A stretch of 64,000 nt of DNA from Ophiosphaerella korrae (GCA_028456385.1 JALNQF010000002.1:636500-700499); one strand, 5' to 3'. Counted from the first letter of the stretch, positions 34,536 to 45,970 are shown. The notes: generated from the letters alone by a model not told the origin. A program made the numbers and translations.

Positions 34536-36785
34536 CTTCGTGGGTACACTGGTTCCCCATGTTGATAATTTTGCGTCTGACGACAGCGTTCCCTCCTCGA
34601 TCCCTAACTACATCGCAAGAGTATTTGCTGACTTGACTCCAGGTACTGCACCGAATATAGGTATCGCGGCATCTCGATCATATCCATGTAAGCTTTCTTC
34701 TACACAGTTCTTCCTCGCTGCCTCTCGTAGAGTGATCTCCAAATAATTTCAATACTGAAAGAACCATGGCTCGCACTCAACCAAAAGCGCTTGTCCATGT
34801 TTTGCCTAAAACCCTTCAAGCACACAATTGAGTTGCGCAATACCATGGTCCTCAATGCAGACATAATCAATTCCTCCGACGAAGGCTTTATCATTTTAAT
34901 CTTCAACATGAAGTTCAGAATATCAGCTGACTTAACATCAGGAATCCTATGTTGCCGGCTCGTCATTCGAGAGATCTAATCTTTTTAGTGGTGTAACCGG
35001 CAAGGCTTGTCCATGTAACGTTGTCCGTGTTTTCTCGGTCTATTGTTTTAGCTTGTATCTTGGGCGGGACCAAAAGTTGCACACAAGTTTATCTGGGTTT
35101 CCCAAGCGCTGCTCACGGATAAATGGCCGGGCTAATCAATCAATCGTCATATAGGGTGGCGCAGAATTACTGCCAGTCAAACATGCTGAAGTTCTGATGA
35201 CGGATTGTTCCCCAGTAGCTGGTCAGGTAGTCAACTAAATCCCACTTAAGCTTATGTTAGGGAAGCTGTTGGACGTTCGGATATGGGGCAGGAGCTGATC
35301 TGCTGTCTTGCCAGGGTTTTGGTCGACTTTAGTTGTTGGGATGTGGTGCCAGATGCACGGCTCAAGAGCCTGCGGATTCGTTCGTTGGCATGGCCATGCC
35401 GTCGATTGCCAAAAGACATTCCGCGATTTTGGATTATCATGCCAGGTTCCTTCTCTCCATGTAGTAGCAACTTCGAATACATCCTTTCTCATGCAGCCCT
35501 CGGGCCCTGGTGTAGAGAGCCGTCTGCTAACTCGCGAAGCGTTCAGGAGACTTTCAGTCATGGTGCCGTTGTTGAGCCTTTTACGATCCATAAGAATCGT
35601 GCCAATTTAACTGCGGTCGATGGGAAAGAGGTGGCTTGCGGAGGCAAGAGTGCCATCGTCAGGTGTGTCAGGCCCCATGTCCAGTGCAGTTTTCCCCGCC
35701 AAACTTCGCTCCGTCCTGCTTCCGATATGTCAGACGACATGCCATCGCTTGCATGCTCTCCTTTTATGGCAGAGAAGAACACGCCATCCTGACATGCAAG
35801 TGCGCGTGTGTTTGTATGTGTGTACTTTTTTGCACTTGTTTGCTTTGGAAAAGTCTTGTGCGCCTTCCGAGTTGGCGTATTTCGACGCCGCCGTCTGGCG
35901 CTGCCTTGGACTGGACGTGCCCGCCGCCATCAGAGCATGCCAAACTCAAATAGTATCGCCTTGAGTTGGAGTGCTTGTCGGATGCCAGTATTCGCATCGT
36001 TGAGTGTCCTTGGGGTTCCTATAATCATCATGTCCTTGCCAGACATGAGGTAATCTCTGACATTTCCTTCTTCCCGCCCTGGGCCCTACGGTCTCTTAGG
36101 ACCTCACGTTACTCCTCTATCCTCTCTCTGGTTCTACTCGCGTTTCAAATTGTTTCGAGACTTCATTTTACAAGGCGGCGACGTGGTGTCAAGCATACGT
36201 GGGGAAGCGGTTTCGTCATGCTTTGCGGCGCTTGTGCTCAAGAAGGTCAGGTGTTGTGTTGTATCTTTTGTCCAAGTCGAAGATGGTAGATGATCTGCTT
36301 ATCGCTCATTGTCGGCATCAGTCTTCGTCTGATTGCAAGATTCAAAGTTGGTGCTGCGGGCGCACCTGTCAGGCAGAGCCGCGAATCTACATCCTCTACC
36401 GCTGTGGCTCGCCAAGGTGTGTCAAATTGTTCGAGTTACCAACTATTCCCACTGGAAGATTTGGAAAAGAGCTGGTCATCTTGAAATGTTGACGTTTGTT
36501 GAAATTTTCCGCTGGCGCGCATGCTCCGAACGTCTGAGGCCGCGGAGGGTCCCGTCTTCTCGCAACGACTGAGTTATTCGTGCCCTGCCAGCTTCTGTCG
36601 CCAATTTCCTAGCCTCCATTGCTTCAGTCCTGTGGTTTGAGCTGGTGGTGGTAGTGCGGTGTCATGTTCGTGCACACCCATGCATGTGGCCAGACATTGC
36701 CACCTGATTTCTCGTAGACGTTTCGGGGGCCGCTCATCAACGACTCAATACGCACTTCAGTACGCACTTGAGAGGTTCGATGCAG

Positions 36786-36792
36786 TATAAAA
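36786..36792 (+). promoter_or_regulatory. TATA box candidate
   Basis: TATAAAA followed by GGTG, the same 11-base core as the TATA of the polyproline gene at 37630. The downstream gene, if any, is unresolved. Confidence 0.35.
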
Positions 36793-37010
36793 GGTGGTTC
36801 TTCGTCAGGAATTGTTGATGGTCTGTTCATGGAAATGGCAAAGTCCGCTAAGTTCAGTGTTGTGAGGGTCTCCAGTTGTCAAACACCCAGAGATCGGCCA
36901 AGTGCCCCCACCAAAGGGAGTGCGCGCGTTGCAACCTCTACACCCCGACGCCAATTGCGCTGCTGTTATGATAAACGATCCACACGCATATTCGCTCAAA
37001 GGCAGTTGTA

Positions 37011-37268
37011 GTGTCGGGCAAGTATGCAGGCCGAGAAAAAGCCATCAAACAAGTTCTTGCCAGGAGGATTGTTGTCTCACTGCGGAACAAGCTCAACGAG
37101 GTCAAGGTTGACGCCCAAGGCTGTGGTTGTGGACAATGTGCAATGATTCTTGGATCTCCTTGTTGTCCTTGTTGGAGTGCTGTCTATCTACTCTACTTTC
37201 CATCCGCCGTTATGTCGTTCCCCTTGGATCCTTTCCGTACCTATGCCCCTGGGCGCATGGTATATTGA
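37011..37268 (+). CDS. Cys-rich open frame, uncertain
   Basis: An open frame of about 85 codons whose first codon is GTG, so if real it must be an internal or terminal exon. It contains a basic helix-like stretch (EKAIKQVLARRIVVSLRNKL), then GCGCGQCAMILGSPCCPCW with seven cysteines, then a hydrophobic stretch. Composition looks coding, but no start or splice partner was fixed. It lies 220 bp after the TATA candidate at 36786 and may be part of a decayed gene. Confidence 0.3.
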   Translation: MSGKYAGREKAIKQVLARRIVVSLRNKLNEVKVDAQGCGCGQCAMILGSPCCPCWSAVYLLYFPSAVMSFPLDPFRTYAPGRMVY

Positions 37269-37629
37269 CCTTCTCGTCGACTGCAACCTATTGTCACCAG
37301 CCCTTCCTGTCGCCCACTCTGCTCTCATCTTCCCATCACCAACTGCCACTCGCCTCAAGGCATTGTTGAATCGCCGACAGTCGTGGATGATCTCGAAGGG
37401 CCATCTAGGGGCTATAGTCACCCAACAACAAGCCACTCAGTACACGAAGTCACCTCGCCTTTACCACCTTCTAAGGGACTCATACCATATCGCTGTCACT
37501 CAGGAAAGACCCACAATTAATAATATCCCTCTCAACTGGCCAATAGGGCTTCACTAAACTGTGAGTTCCTGCCTTTGCAAACGTTCACTTCGGTCCCGTG
37601 GCCGCTTAGCGTCGACTTTTTCACAGAGG

Positions 37630-37636
37630 TATAAAA
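37630..37636 (+). promoter_or_regulatory. TATA box of polyproline gene
   Basis: TATAAAA followed by GGTG, 57 bp upstream of ATG 37693, a fitting distance for a short fungal leader. Confidence 0.55.
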
Positions 37637-37692
37637 GGTGCCAGTACGCCTCCTCCTTTACAATCCTTGGGACAAAGCAACAGCATCACAAG

Positions 37693-38044
37693 ATGCTCCC
37701 AACACCGCCACCAACACCGCCACCACCACAACCACCACTACCTGGTGTCCCGGCACCCTGGGTGCCCCCTCCGCCTCCCCCGCCTCCGCCCCCTCCTCCT
37801 CCTCCACCACCACCACCACCGCCACAGCCGGTTTTCCCACCTGGCGTCGACCCGGTGGCGTACCTGCGCGGTCGCCTGGACCCGCAGGTCGCCAACCTGC
37901 TTGATTTTTTCGAGCAGCAGGTAAGCAGTCACGCTCTCTACTTGACAGACCTCACTGACCTGTGAACTACAGACGCGGGCGGGCCGCCGGGCCATTATTG
38001 CAGAGGTGGTACGTCGGCGTGCTCTCGGGCTTTGGCCCAGATGA
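37693..38044 (+). CDS. Small polyproline protein
   Basis: Two exons, 37693-37920 and 37973-38044, with a 52-bp intron (GTAAGC, CTGACC, CTACAG). The product is 99 residues. Residues 1-45 are mostly proline, including an unbroken run of about 20 (37767-37827), with short LPGVPAPWV and QPVFPPG spacers. The second half is a compact, probably helical module: DPVAYLRGRLDPQVANLLDF, then after the junction AGRRAIIAEVVRRRALGLWP. The arginine-rich end and absence of a signal peptide suggest a cytosolic or nuclear protein. Long PPP runs are typical ligands of profilin, SH3 and WW domains. No family recognised. The frame, intron and nearby TATA support a real gene. Confidence 0.6.
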
Positions 38045-40179
38045 AGAACTCGGGCACTGGTGGGCCCTGGGGCATGACGGCCCCGGGGTCGCAAGATCCC
38101 AATGAGATTGGTGGAGTGTGGCCTTCGGGTAGTTCGGCCTTCGGGCATATATAGATTTCCTCAAGGACGTTGTGCCTGAGGCCGCCCCGCGGTGGCCTGG
38201 CACCTAAACCTTTGTGCCCCTTTGATGCTTGTGATGCTTGTGACTGACTTGTTTATGGTGAGCTGTGTCGTGTTTGATGCCCTTTTGAGCTTGCCCATGT
38301 TGGATCTTGCTGTAACTCAGCCCTTTTGGCTATGCGGATTGTTGTTGTACTCAACTTGAGGGACTACATGCGCGTATATGGGACTCGCTATCTACGCCTA
38401 CGTGCGGTCTATTATTACTGAGCTCATACGATAGATGGACAAGATGGCGCCAATTTGCACGTAGATCATTCGCCTTTGGGTATACAATAAGCCCTTAACC
38501 TCGTAAAGCACTGCCGGCTTGTTGGCAAGCTTCAGTTGAGAGGTTAAACAAGAGCAACTGGGCAGAATGGTCACTCTCAGGTAAACTGCCTGGTAGGTTG
38601 CTCAGCTTGGTGCCAACGTGTGTCAACAACCCGCCAATATCTGACTCAACTTACATCTACTGTATGCCTCGCCGCGGCGCCACGGCGCCACGGCGTTGCA
38701 ACTTCTCCTACGTCAACTCCATCTGGGCAAGCTGTTCGCCCACCCACAACCTATTAGCCAGGCTCCTCAAACGATGTTACGTAGTTCCAAACACCATATG
38801 AGAGCGGCCTACGAGGCGGCCTACTCAAAGTCGAGCTGTCCAGGCGGTTTGCCCAAGATTGGTGGTCTGCCATAGAGCGAAGCGACACAAGACAGCCATT
38901 GTGGCTTTGCCAGCTACTTCCTTAGCTATACCTGGGCAGAGAAACAAGCCCACAGGCGCGATCTACGGAACCCACGACTGATTCCAGTCCGCTATGCTGG
39001 GGCGCCATGCGGGAGATGCGGCACCTTCATGGCACTTGAATGATGTTCCATCCCACTTGGGCATTTGTTGAAGTGCTGAGCGAGGCAAAGACTTACAACG
39101 TTAGTTATCATATACAGGTCCTTCCTCAAAGGCGAGGCGAAGATCAAGTCAAACATGATTCTGGGAGTTTGAATAGGGCAGGCATTCGATTTTACTCGAC
39201 ACGAACGAATTCTGAGGTAGGACATGGCTTCAAGGTCACATCCAAGCTCCCAGTATGTCTAAAGAAACATGCCCATGGCAACGCTATTGTCTCAGCACCC
39301 TGTGACTCGTCTAGGCTCGTCTAGGCTCGTTCTTGGGTCAAACTCAGATATTCACAATGCTACGAAAACGAGAAGATGTGCGCACTCACAACTTTCACAA
39401 TGTTGAGCCGTTCCTAGAGTTTAAGCCGTATATTTTTGAAGATGGTGAAGGTATTGCTGATTGAACTTGCAATTGACTGGAAGCTAGTTTGGTAGAATCA
39501 ATGTCAGTATGGAAAACTTTCAATAGTTTTAAAGGTGCATACGGAAGTTGAGTTGAGGTTCAGCACAACATGAATTCTTGTCGAGGGTCGACTCAGGTAC
39601 ACAATGCCCCATGCAATGATTGTGATTAGCATTGACTTGTGTGAAAAGGATATATAAACCGATGGACAGGAAGAGGTAGAAAACTTTGGAAAGTAGATGG
39701 AATTGTAGCAGCAAGGTGAGGGTTGAAAATTGGCAAGTCTAGTTTTTGTCTAAATATGTAACGAGAACGTTAAGTAAATTGGGACTTGCTCAAGACTACA
39801 TAAAAACAACCCGGCTTGCCCCTTGAACGATGACTAAACCAAGTCGTATTTCCAGCATGTGGCGAATACAACGAAAAAATGGAGAAAGACGAAGTCATTT
39901 GCAGAACCTTACAGCCAGAATATTCAGACACTTATCGGAATTGTAAATTAAGGTCAGTGCAGATGATCTTGGTTGATGTACTCGATGGAAAACATGAAGT
40001 TGGGACGACGAATGAGATGCTTCGCTTACCAAAGCGGCAGTTTCCGTCTTGGCAACCGTCAAGTCGGCGAACCTCACCAAGCTATCTACCCAGAACATTG
40101 TCGAATACGCAGCTACACAGCACGCACCCATTGGCCCGTCCCTCCTTTTCGCACTTATAGCTAGTGATTGGTGCTCAAG
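38045..40179. other. Intergenic region
   Basis: About 2.1 kb with no supported gene. A short duplicated GGCGCCACGGCGCCACGGCG lies near 38678 and a GTCTAGGCTC repeat near 39308-39328. The last ~200 bp should carry the promoter of the complex I subunit. Confidence 0.5.
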
Positions 40180-40892
40180 ATGGCGGGGAAACAAGCCGCG
40201 ACGGCTTTCCATGTACGTCCTCGGAGGCGATTGATAACGGACGACAGCCGCATTCCATTGTTCCCCGCGAGGCCATCGTATGCCACCTTCACAGAGCAGT
40301 GCTAACTGCGCTATAGAAATACACCGTTCAGCCGCAGGGTATATATGGCTTCATCAACAGACTCTTTGCCCTCGACCCCAAGCGTTCGACGGGTATCCCC
40401 TTGAACCCACAATTCCGCAACCCACCACCGGGCGCCCTTGATCCCAACAGCTACGACGACCCCGTGACTTTACCTGCCGCAGATCTTGCAGAGAATCCAT
40501 ACTGGAAGCGCGACGTTCGACGAAGATACCCGAGGCTCTCGACCATCACCCAAGCAGACGCGGTTGCGCTGCTAGAAGTAGGAAGCGCTGCGGCCCCCAA
40601 GCAAGAGTTGATTGGCGAGGCAGGCTCAAAGCAATTGGTTGCTGCGCAAGAAGAGGGTGCCAAGGGCCTAGCTGTTGCGTTTGAGAGGAACGCTGGTCTA
40701 GCAAAAGATGTACTTGGCCCCGGAGGCATGCCTCCTATGCCTGTTGCACAGCATCCCACGGGCGCGGCGGGCCAGAAGAGATATGACTTGGAGAGCGAAC
40801 AGTCGTATCCTGATACGTGAGTAAATTTAGTATGTTGCTAAACAGAAGACATGCTGATTTTAGTCAGGTATCCCTGCAGGGTGTTCTCTTGA
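40180..40892 (+). CDS. Complex I accessory subunit, 21.3 kDa type
   Basis: Accessory subunit of mitochondrial NADH:ubiquinone oxidoreductase found in fungi. Three exons: 40180-40212, 40317-40816, 40868-40892. Introns are 104 and 51 bp. The product is 185 residues. Characteristic blocks: KYTVQPQGIYGFINRLFALD, RSTGIPLNPQFRNPPPGAL, SYDDPVTLPAADLAENPYWK, RRRYPRLSTITQAD and VGSAAAPKQELIGEAGSK. The last exon adds YPCRVFS, a conserved cysteine-bearing end. The acceptor was chosen for that reason (TTTTAGTCAG rather than TTTTAG). This family corresponds to the Neurospora 21.3-kDa subunit, probably the NUZM type of Yarrowia; the exact subunit name is from memory. It is presumably imported without a classical cleaved presequence. 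Confidence 0.88.
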
Positions 40893-41181
40893 TGCTCCGT
40901 GGACGTTCACGGGTAAGTAGTGTGGGATAAACAGCTGTAAATACAACGTATTTTCCTTTGATGAATCTCTGTTATGTCCCTTGTGTGACATCTGTCTCGT
41001 TGAGTTGTACAGCGTCCTGTTATGTTTACCTTCACCACCGCCAAAGTGGAAGGCACGCCAGACCTGTGGGTCTTGGCGGCAATTACACTACTTGCTCCCT
41101 CGCCCCTCCTGCAGCAACTCCCCACCCACCTTCCCCCACACGCCACTTCTTTGTTTCTTGACACCTCACCCAGCCGCCGCC

Positions 41182-43701
41182 ATGAGCGCTGGGCCCGTCG
41201 CAATCACCGAGCCGCCTGACGAGGGAGCGGCGCCTCTCAACTTCATCTACGCCTGCGCCGTGTGTTGCTACACCTTCGCCGACGTCCATGAAGGCCACAA
41301 AGCAACAGTTAAAGGCTTCTCGGACGGCATCAACCCCAAGCACCGCCTCGTGACTCGGCTTTTTCTCGCCAGCTGCTGCCACGTCTTCTGTGGCAGTCAT
41401 CTTGAGGGCGGCGGTACGTTCACAACACTGATTTCGTAACCCACGATGCTAATATCCAATAGGACCTGCGTTTCATCCTGAAGGGCAGCGGCCTCAGGCA
41501 CCATGTCCCGTATGCATCAAGGAAAAGGGCGAACACGAGCCTCGCGACCTCTACTCGATCCGTGGTTTCAAAAAGGACGAATACGATCCTATAATTCCGA
41601 CGTCCTGGTTTACCGCGTCTCCGGTACCCTTAGATGGCCCTGGAAAGGAAATGGAAGCCTTACGAGTATGCGCACTTCTATTGAAAAACGCACCTATACT
41701 AACATTTAATAGTTTCAATACTTCGCATTAATTCGGTACTGCCAGAACACGCACACGACCCGCAAGCCGCTACAAGACGCCTTGAAGGAGACCGAGAAAA
41801 AATTAGCCTCCATGCAAGACCTTGCTACCAAAGAACACGACAAGATGATGCTTTTACAACAAGAGAACAACCAGTTGAAGGCTACAGCGCGCATAGCTGA
41901 CCAGATGAAGTCAGAGATACAGCGACTACAGGGTTTCGAACATGAAGTAGATCAATTTCGCCGATTGAATGTCAAGCCACGTGATTTGAAGTGGTTCTTG
42001 GACAAAAAAGACGAGATCCTGCACAGTCTACAACTGATACCATTGCTTAATGAGTGAGTTAAATCCAATATTTTCCAACACCTCCACTAATTCTCTCACA
42101 GACAAAACAGGAAGATGCAGGAGCGCCTGGCGTCGCTCGGAGATGCTATGGTACTTGACCCAGTCCCCAGTTTCCAAGATCTTGACCTCAATGCCATCCA
42201 TGATGATGACGGAATCAATGACCCTCAACATGAGAGGCTAACTGAAGGTCCTCAACAGATCACTTCAAGCTATACTATGGGCAGGTCTGCACATGCCCCA
42301 GGCAACCCTGTGGCTACTCCAGCAACCCCATTACCGAAGCGGCCAATGAAACGGCAACGGCTAGAGTCACCGCGCCCTATACAAATCGATCCGCCTACAA
42401 GCCGAGATGCTATGCCACCCCCGGTCAAGCCCTTGCCTACAATGCGTTCGATGCGAAAATTTTTGCCCACATTACGCAAGACGTTTTCCTTCGCACACCA
42501 TAAGCGCCAACCCGACGCTAATCAGGGCGATGATGACAGCATTGACCTCTACACAGATGGCACCGAGCCGCAAGGCAGTGGGGCATATGGATCCTCAGAT
42601 GACGATGTCTTTTCCTCACAACAAAACGATCGTAGCGAACCTCCATATATGTCCGACGCATTGCCTGCTGAGAATATGACTCAAGGAGCAGGCCCACAGG
42701 AGTCTCACCTCGCTGCCAACGCTGGGGCCGATAGCGACAGACCCAGCTTCACTTCCCGTACTGCATCGCCAGTGAAGATGGTCCAACATGACGGCAGTCA
42801 ACTCACGTCTCAGCTCCCTGCCGAGCGATCTTATATTCGACTAATGGATGGCCTATCTCGTAATGATTTAGTAGAGCTTGAGCTCAAAGACCCACGTCAG
42901 AATACCTCTATTGCTTATCAACCTATTGGAGGGAGTAGGCAAGTCAATCCTTACAGAAAGGATTCACGGATGCACGAAGATGTAGTTGGCCAGAAATACT
43001 GGAATCAATCACCATTCTCGCAGGATTACCACGCGAACTCGGTCCAAGCACATCCAACTGACAGCCACTACGATAGAAACATGTCCGAGGTGCCACAGAA
43101 TCCAGTAACACCTGCTCCCAGGAAATATCAGCAATCGAGTCTTCAGCCTGAGAGTTTAGTAAGTTCCTTAGTTGAATACCCTCCTCATAATGCATGGCAA
43201 TCTTCCAGACCCGGGATCGCTGAGCCCCAGGACAGTTCGACTCGTTCCGTGGCCTATCAGTCTCGAGATCCAGTAGCCGGCCAGGAGCCAAACTGGAGTG
43301 AGCCACGTGGCTTGGGTGGGCTTCCTTTCCTTGAATCCCCTGTGATCTCAAGAAGCCATCCTGTTGAAGACCACTACAGAACTCAATATTCGCATCGTAT
43401 GCGGCAATCGCTCCAGAATTATAATCGCAGCTTGAATTATAAACAGCCCAAGCCTAGACGCTCGCCATGTTTTCGCCGCAACGCATACGACCCTTCGCAT
43501 CGACTGGGACCCCGCCCTAACCATCACCCATACAATGTAGACCCGATTGCCCCCTTCGTTCGTCAAATCGCTCGCGATCGTGAAAGCTCTTCAACTGTTG
43601 CACCAAACGCTTCGCATCCATCTTCTGTGCGCACACAATCAAGTCTGGAGGCTTTGCAGCGAGTTGGAGTCCGAAGCAGTCGTCAAGAGTTCAAAAGATA
43701 G
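41182..43701 (+). CDS. RING-like zinc finger and coiled-coil protein
   Basis: Four exons: 41182-41413, 41463-41665, 41713-42053, 42102-43701; introns 49, 47 and 48 bp. The product is 791 residues. Residues 25-95 show a RING-like set of metal ligands: C25-x2-C28, C65-x-H67-x2-C70-x2-H73, C92-x2-C95 (FLASCCHVFCGSHL, then APCPVC). The canonical sixth ligand is Cys; here it is His. A block SIRGFKKDEYDPIIPTSWF follows, then a coiled coil at about 165-255 (LKETEKKLASMQDLATKEHD, QQENNQLKATARIADQMKSE). The rest, about 500 residues, is Ser/Pro/Gln-rich and apparently disordered, with KRPMKRQRLESPRP as a possible nuclear signal. Finger, coil and disordered tail recall Zip3/HEI10-type meiotic E3 ligases, but that is an analogy only. 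Confidence 0.8.
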
Positions 43702-44886
43702 TCCTGCAAATCCAAGCAGGAAATCGTTTTCTGGCATTGGTAATTGTAAGGCTCGACGGCAATGCAGGTGACGCACATCTCTTGGAAGTTTGCAAAAGAT
43801 GTTGCCCATGTATACTATTTCTCGACTTGTTTCACAGGAAGTTCTGGCATAAATCGTAAGACTGGGTTTGGCCATGGCCATGACTGCAGAGCATTTGACT
43901 TGTAAATGCGCAGTGATGGCCAAGACGGATTATTGGAAATGCCAATGTAAGCAGTCAGAAATCCAACTTGAAAAGTATCCTTCTGTGTTCTTACGGTGAT
44001 GCGTGATTGGCTATGTCTCCTCACATGAGGTGCAGGTACACTTCCCCACTACTACAAATGCCGATCATCTGCCGGTTGCCATGTGCAGATATCTTGCAAG
44101 CGACCCACGGGGCAGATCGTGCAGATCATCGTTACATAATGGAAAAGATACTCCTTTCGACAATACTGCTCCGGCCAAACATGTCACACATCACGTTCGA
44201 TCAAGGTACGACCCCACGAAGCTTAGTAGCGGCGCGCTTTACTATCTTCGACACGGAGGGCGTTGAACTATCTGCCGACAGCCCTGCGCCCGAGACCTAA
44301 ACCCGGGTAAGGCGAAGCTTAATTCCAGGACTAATGTTAATTTAGAGATATGATAAAGTTGAATGTATGTTGCAAATATGAGACTAGCTTGCAGCGAAAA
44401 TCCATGACCAAGGCCCCGCTCCCAGGTCTCCCCAACTAGCTAGGGGTAGAGGCGATCGAAGTTCCATGTTGCCACTGAGACTAAAAAGTGCGCTTTCCAC
44501 CTCATCTCGCTCGCGCCAATGTTTTGAAACGACTATTACCGCCGGCCCACGAATAACAGCCCCTGTATCCCCGCAATAAATTGAATCGCATGACCCATTC
44601 TGCCAATGGGTTAAGCACTCTGTTAATATGCTCCCAAGTTTAGGCAATATATTCCACGCGGCGACTATGAACAAATCTATCAACGATACTGGTTCTGGTA
44701 TATTGAGATGAGTGACGGGTATTTTTTTCTCCATGCTAGTTCAAGGACGGAGACCATAGTCCGTAGTGCTAGACAGAAATGTACAAGGGAGCGATGAAGA
44801 AATATTGTATAAAGACTGGAGGTTGCTTGGTGATGGAGAGGTACGCCGGTCACTCATTCCTCGAGCATTGACGACAATATATCAAG
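43702..44886. other. Intergenic region
   Basis: About 1.2 kb with no gene recognised. The right end carries the promoter of the GH5 gene. Confidence 0.5.
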
Positions 44887-45970
44887 ATGCTTCTCAGGAA
44901 CCTTCTTGCGGTAGCCGCTCTGGCGAGCACCGCATTCGCTGCCCCTGCCGAGAAAAAGCGTCAGGATAAGTTGAAATGGTTTGGCATCAACGAGTCTGGC
45001 GCGGAATTCGGCGAGAAAAACTTCACAGGCGTCTACGGCAAAGAATACATCTGGTACGATTTCAAGACAATTGATCAATTCATTGGCCAAGGCATGAACA
45101 TGTTCCGCCTCAACTTCCGTAAGCAATTCCACCTTCAACCCCCCCCCCCCCCTTCCCCCTTCAAAATCCTCTTCCTAACCCCCCCCCCCCCTTATAGTCA
45201 TGGAGCGCCTCACCCCCAACTCCCTCACCGGCGCCTTCGATCCCCTTTACCTCGGCAACCTCACCCAACAAATCAACTACATCACCTCCAAGGGCAAATA
45301 CGCCATGGTCCAACCCCACAACTACGGCCGCTTCCTCGGCAACATCATCACCGACACCTCAGCCTTCCAAACCTGGTGGCACAACGTCGCCTCCCAATAC
45401 GCCTCCAACCCCCTCGTCGTCTTCGACACAAACAACGAGTTCCACGACATGGACCAGCAACTCGTCTTCAACCTCAACCAAGCCGCCATCAACGGCATCC
45501 GCGCCGCCGGCGCCAACAAGCAGTACATCACCCCCGAAGGCAACAGCTGGTCCGGCGCCTGGACCTGGATCTCCTCGGGCAACGCCGCCTCCCTCGTCAA
45601 CCTCAAGGACCCCGCGAACAAGCTCGTCTATCAAATGCACCAGTACCTCGACTCAGACGGCTCGGGCACGCACGCCGAGTGCGTGAGCGCTACCATTTTC
45701 CGCGAGCGGCTGGTCGCGGCGACGCAGTGGTTGAAGGAGAACAAGAAGATTGGTGTGATTGGCGAGTTTGCGGGCGGGAATAATAGCGTGTGTGTTGCGG
45801 CGCTGAAGGATGGGTTGGCGTATATGGCGAGCAACAAGGATGTGTGGTGGGGGGCGATTTGGTGGGCGGCTGGGCCGTGGTGGGGGGATTACATATTCAA
45901 TATGGAGCCCGGTAGCTCGAATGTGGCGTGGACGGCTATTTTGCCGGCGATCAAGGGGTATTTTGTTTAG
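44887..45970 (+). CDS. GH5 endo-beta-1,4-glucanase, secreted
   Basis: Hydrolyses internal beta-1,4 bonds of cellulose outside the cell. Two exons, 44887-45118 and 45198-45970. The 79-bp intron holds two C runs of 14 and 13 bases. The split codon C|TC gives FRLNFLMERL, a GH5 hallmark. The product is 334 residues. The signal peptide is about 1-18 ([13 protein letters not shown]), followed by a KKRQ-type pro-sequence. Conserved sites: [29 protein letters not shown] with catalytic acid/base Glu158, [12 protein letters not shown], and IGEFAGG with nucleophile Glu267. This matches subfamily 5 (Trichoderma EG2 type) without a cellulose-binding module. Codon use is very C-rich at third positions in the first half of exon 2. 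Confidence 0.95.

Larger units (their letters stand above)
33158..34693 (+). repeat. Tandem array of intron-like units with hairpins
   Basis: Degenerate units repeat with a spacing of 245-294 bp. GTAAG splice donors lie at 33158, 33582, 33868, 34113, 34394 and 34688. In the central units a C/T-rich stretch follows, then ATGATGAT, TGATCTAAC (branch-like) and GAGAGCCGTT, then a hairpin, then a TCTCGATGTTGA or CTATGTTGATA block. After that come CTGAC or CTAAC and a CAG/TAG acceptor. The pieces between acceptor and next donor would be exons of 41, 28, 28, 34 and 45 nt (33541-33581, 33840-33867, 34085-34112, 34360-34393, 34643-34687). Joined, frame 1 of these is open through the first three and stops in the fourth. 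I recognise no family. Confidence 0.7.
34694..37629. other. Gene-poor region
   Basis: No confident gene over 2.9 kb. Long frames on both strands at 35235-35960 have no family motifs. A TATAAAAGGTG at 36786 precedes ATG 36829, but the frame gives only an Arg/Ser-rich 60-mer. A Cys-rich frame at 37011-37268 (see separate entry) could belong to a spliced product. Confidence 0.4.

Noticed and set aside
35235..35964. 118- to 169-codon frames on both strands
   Set aside because: No recognisable motif, both strands equally open, and no plausible intron or promoter; random frames in GC-balanced DNA.
36960..37110. Resemblance of KAVVVSGKYAGRE to the KOW start of ribosomal protein L27
   Set aside because: The match stops after about 12 residues; the following sequence does not fit L27, and no start codon or other L27 block is present.
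37658..37895. Poly-Gly and poly-Val/Glu frames opposite the proline tract
   Set aside because: They are mirror translations of the CCN repeat of the polyproline gene.
45322..45640. Minus-strand frames over GH5 exon 2
   Set aside because: Antisense to a clearly identified GH5 catalytic region; openness follows from its C-rich third positions.
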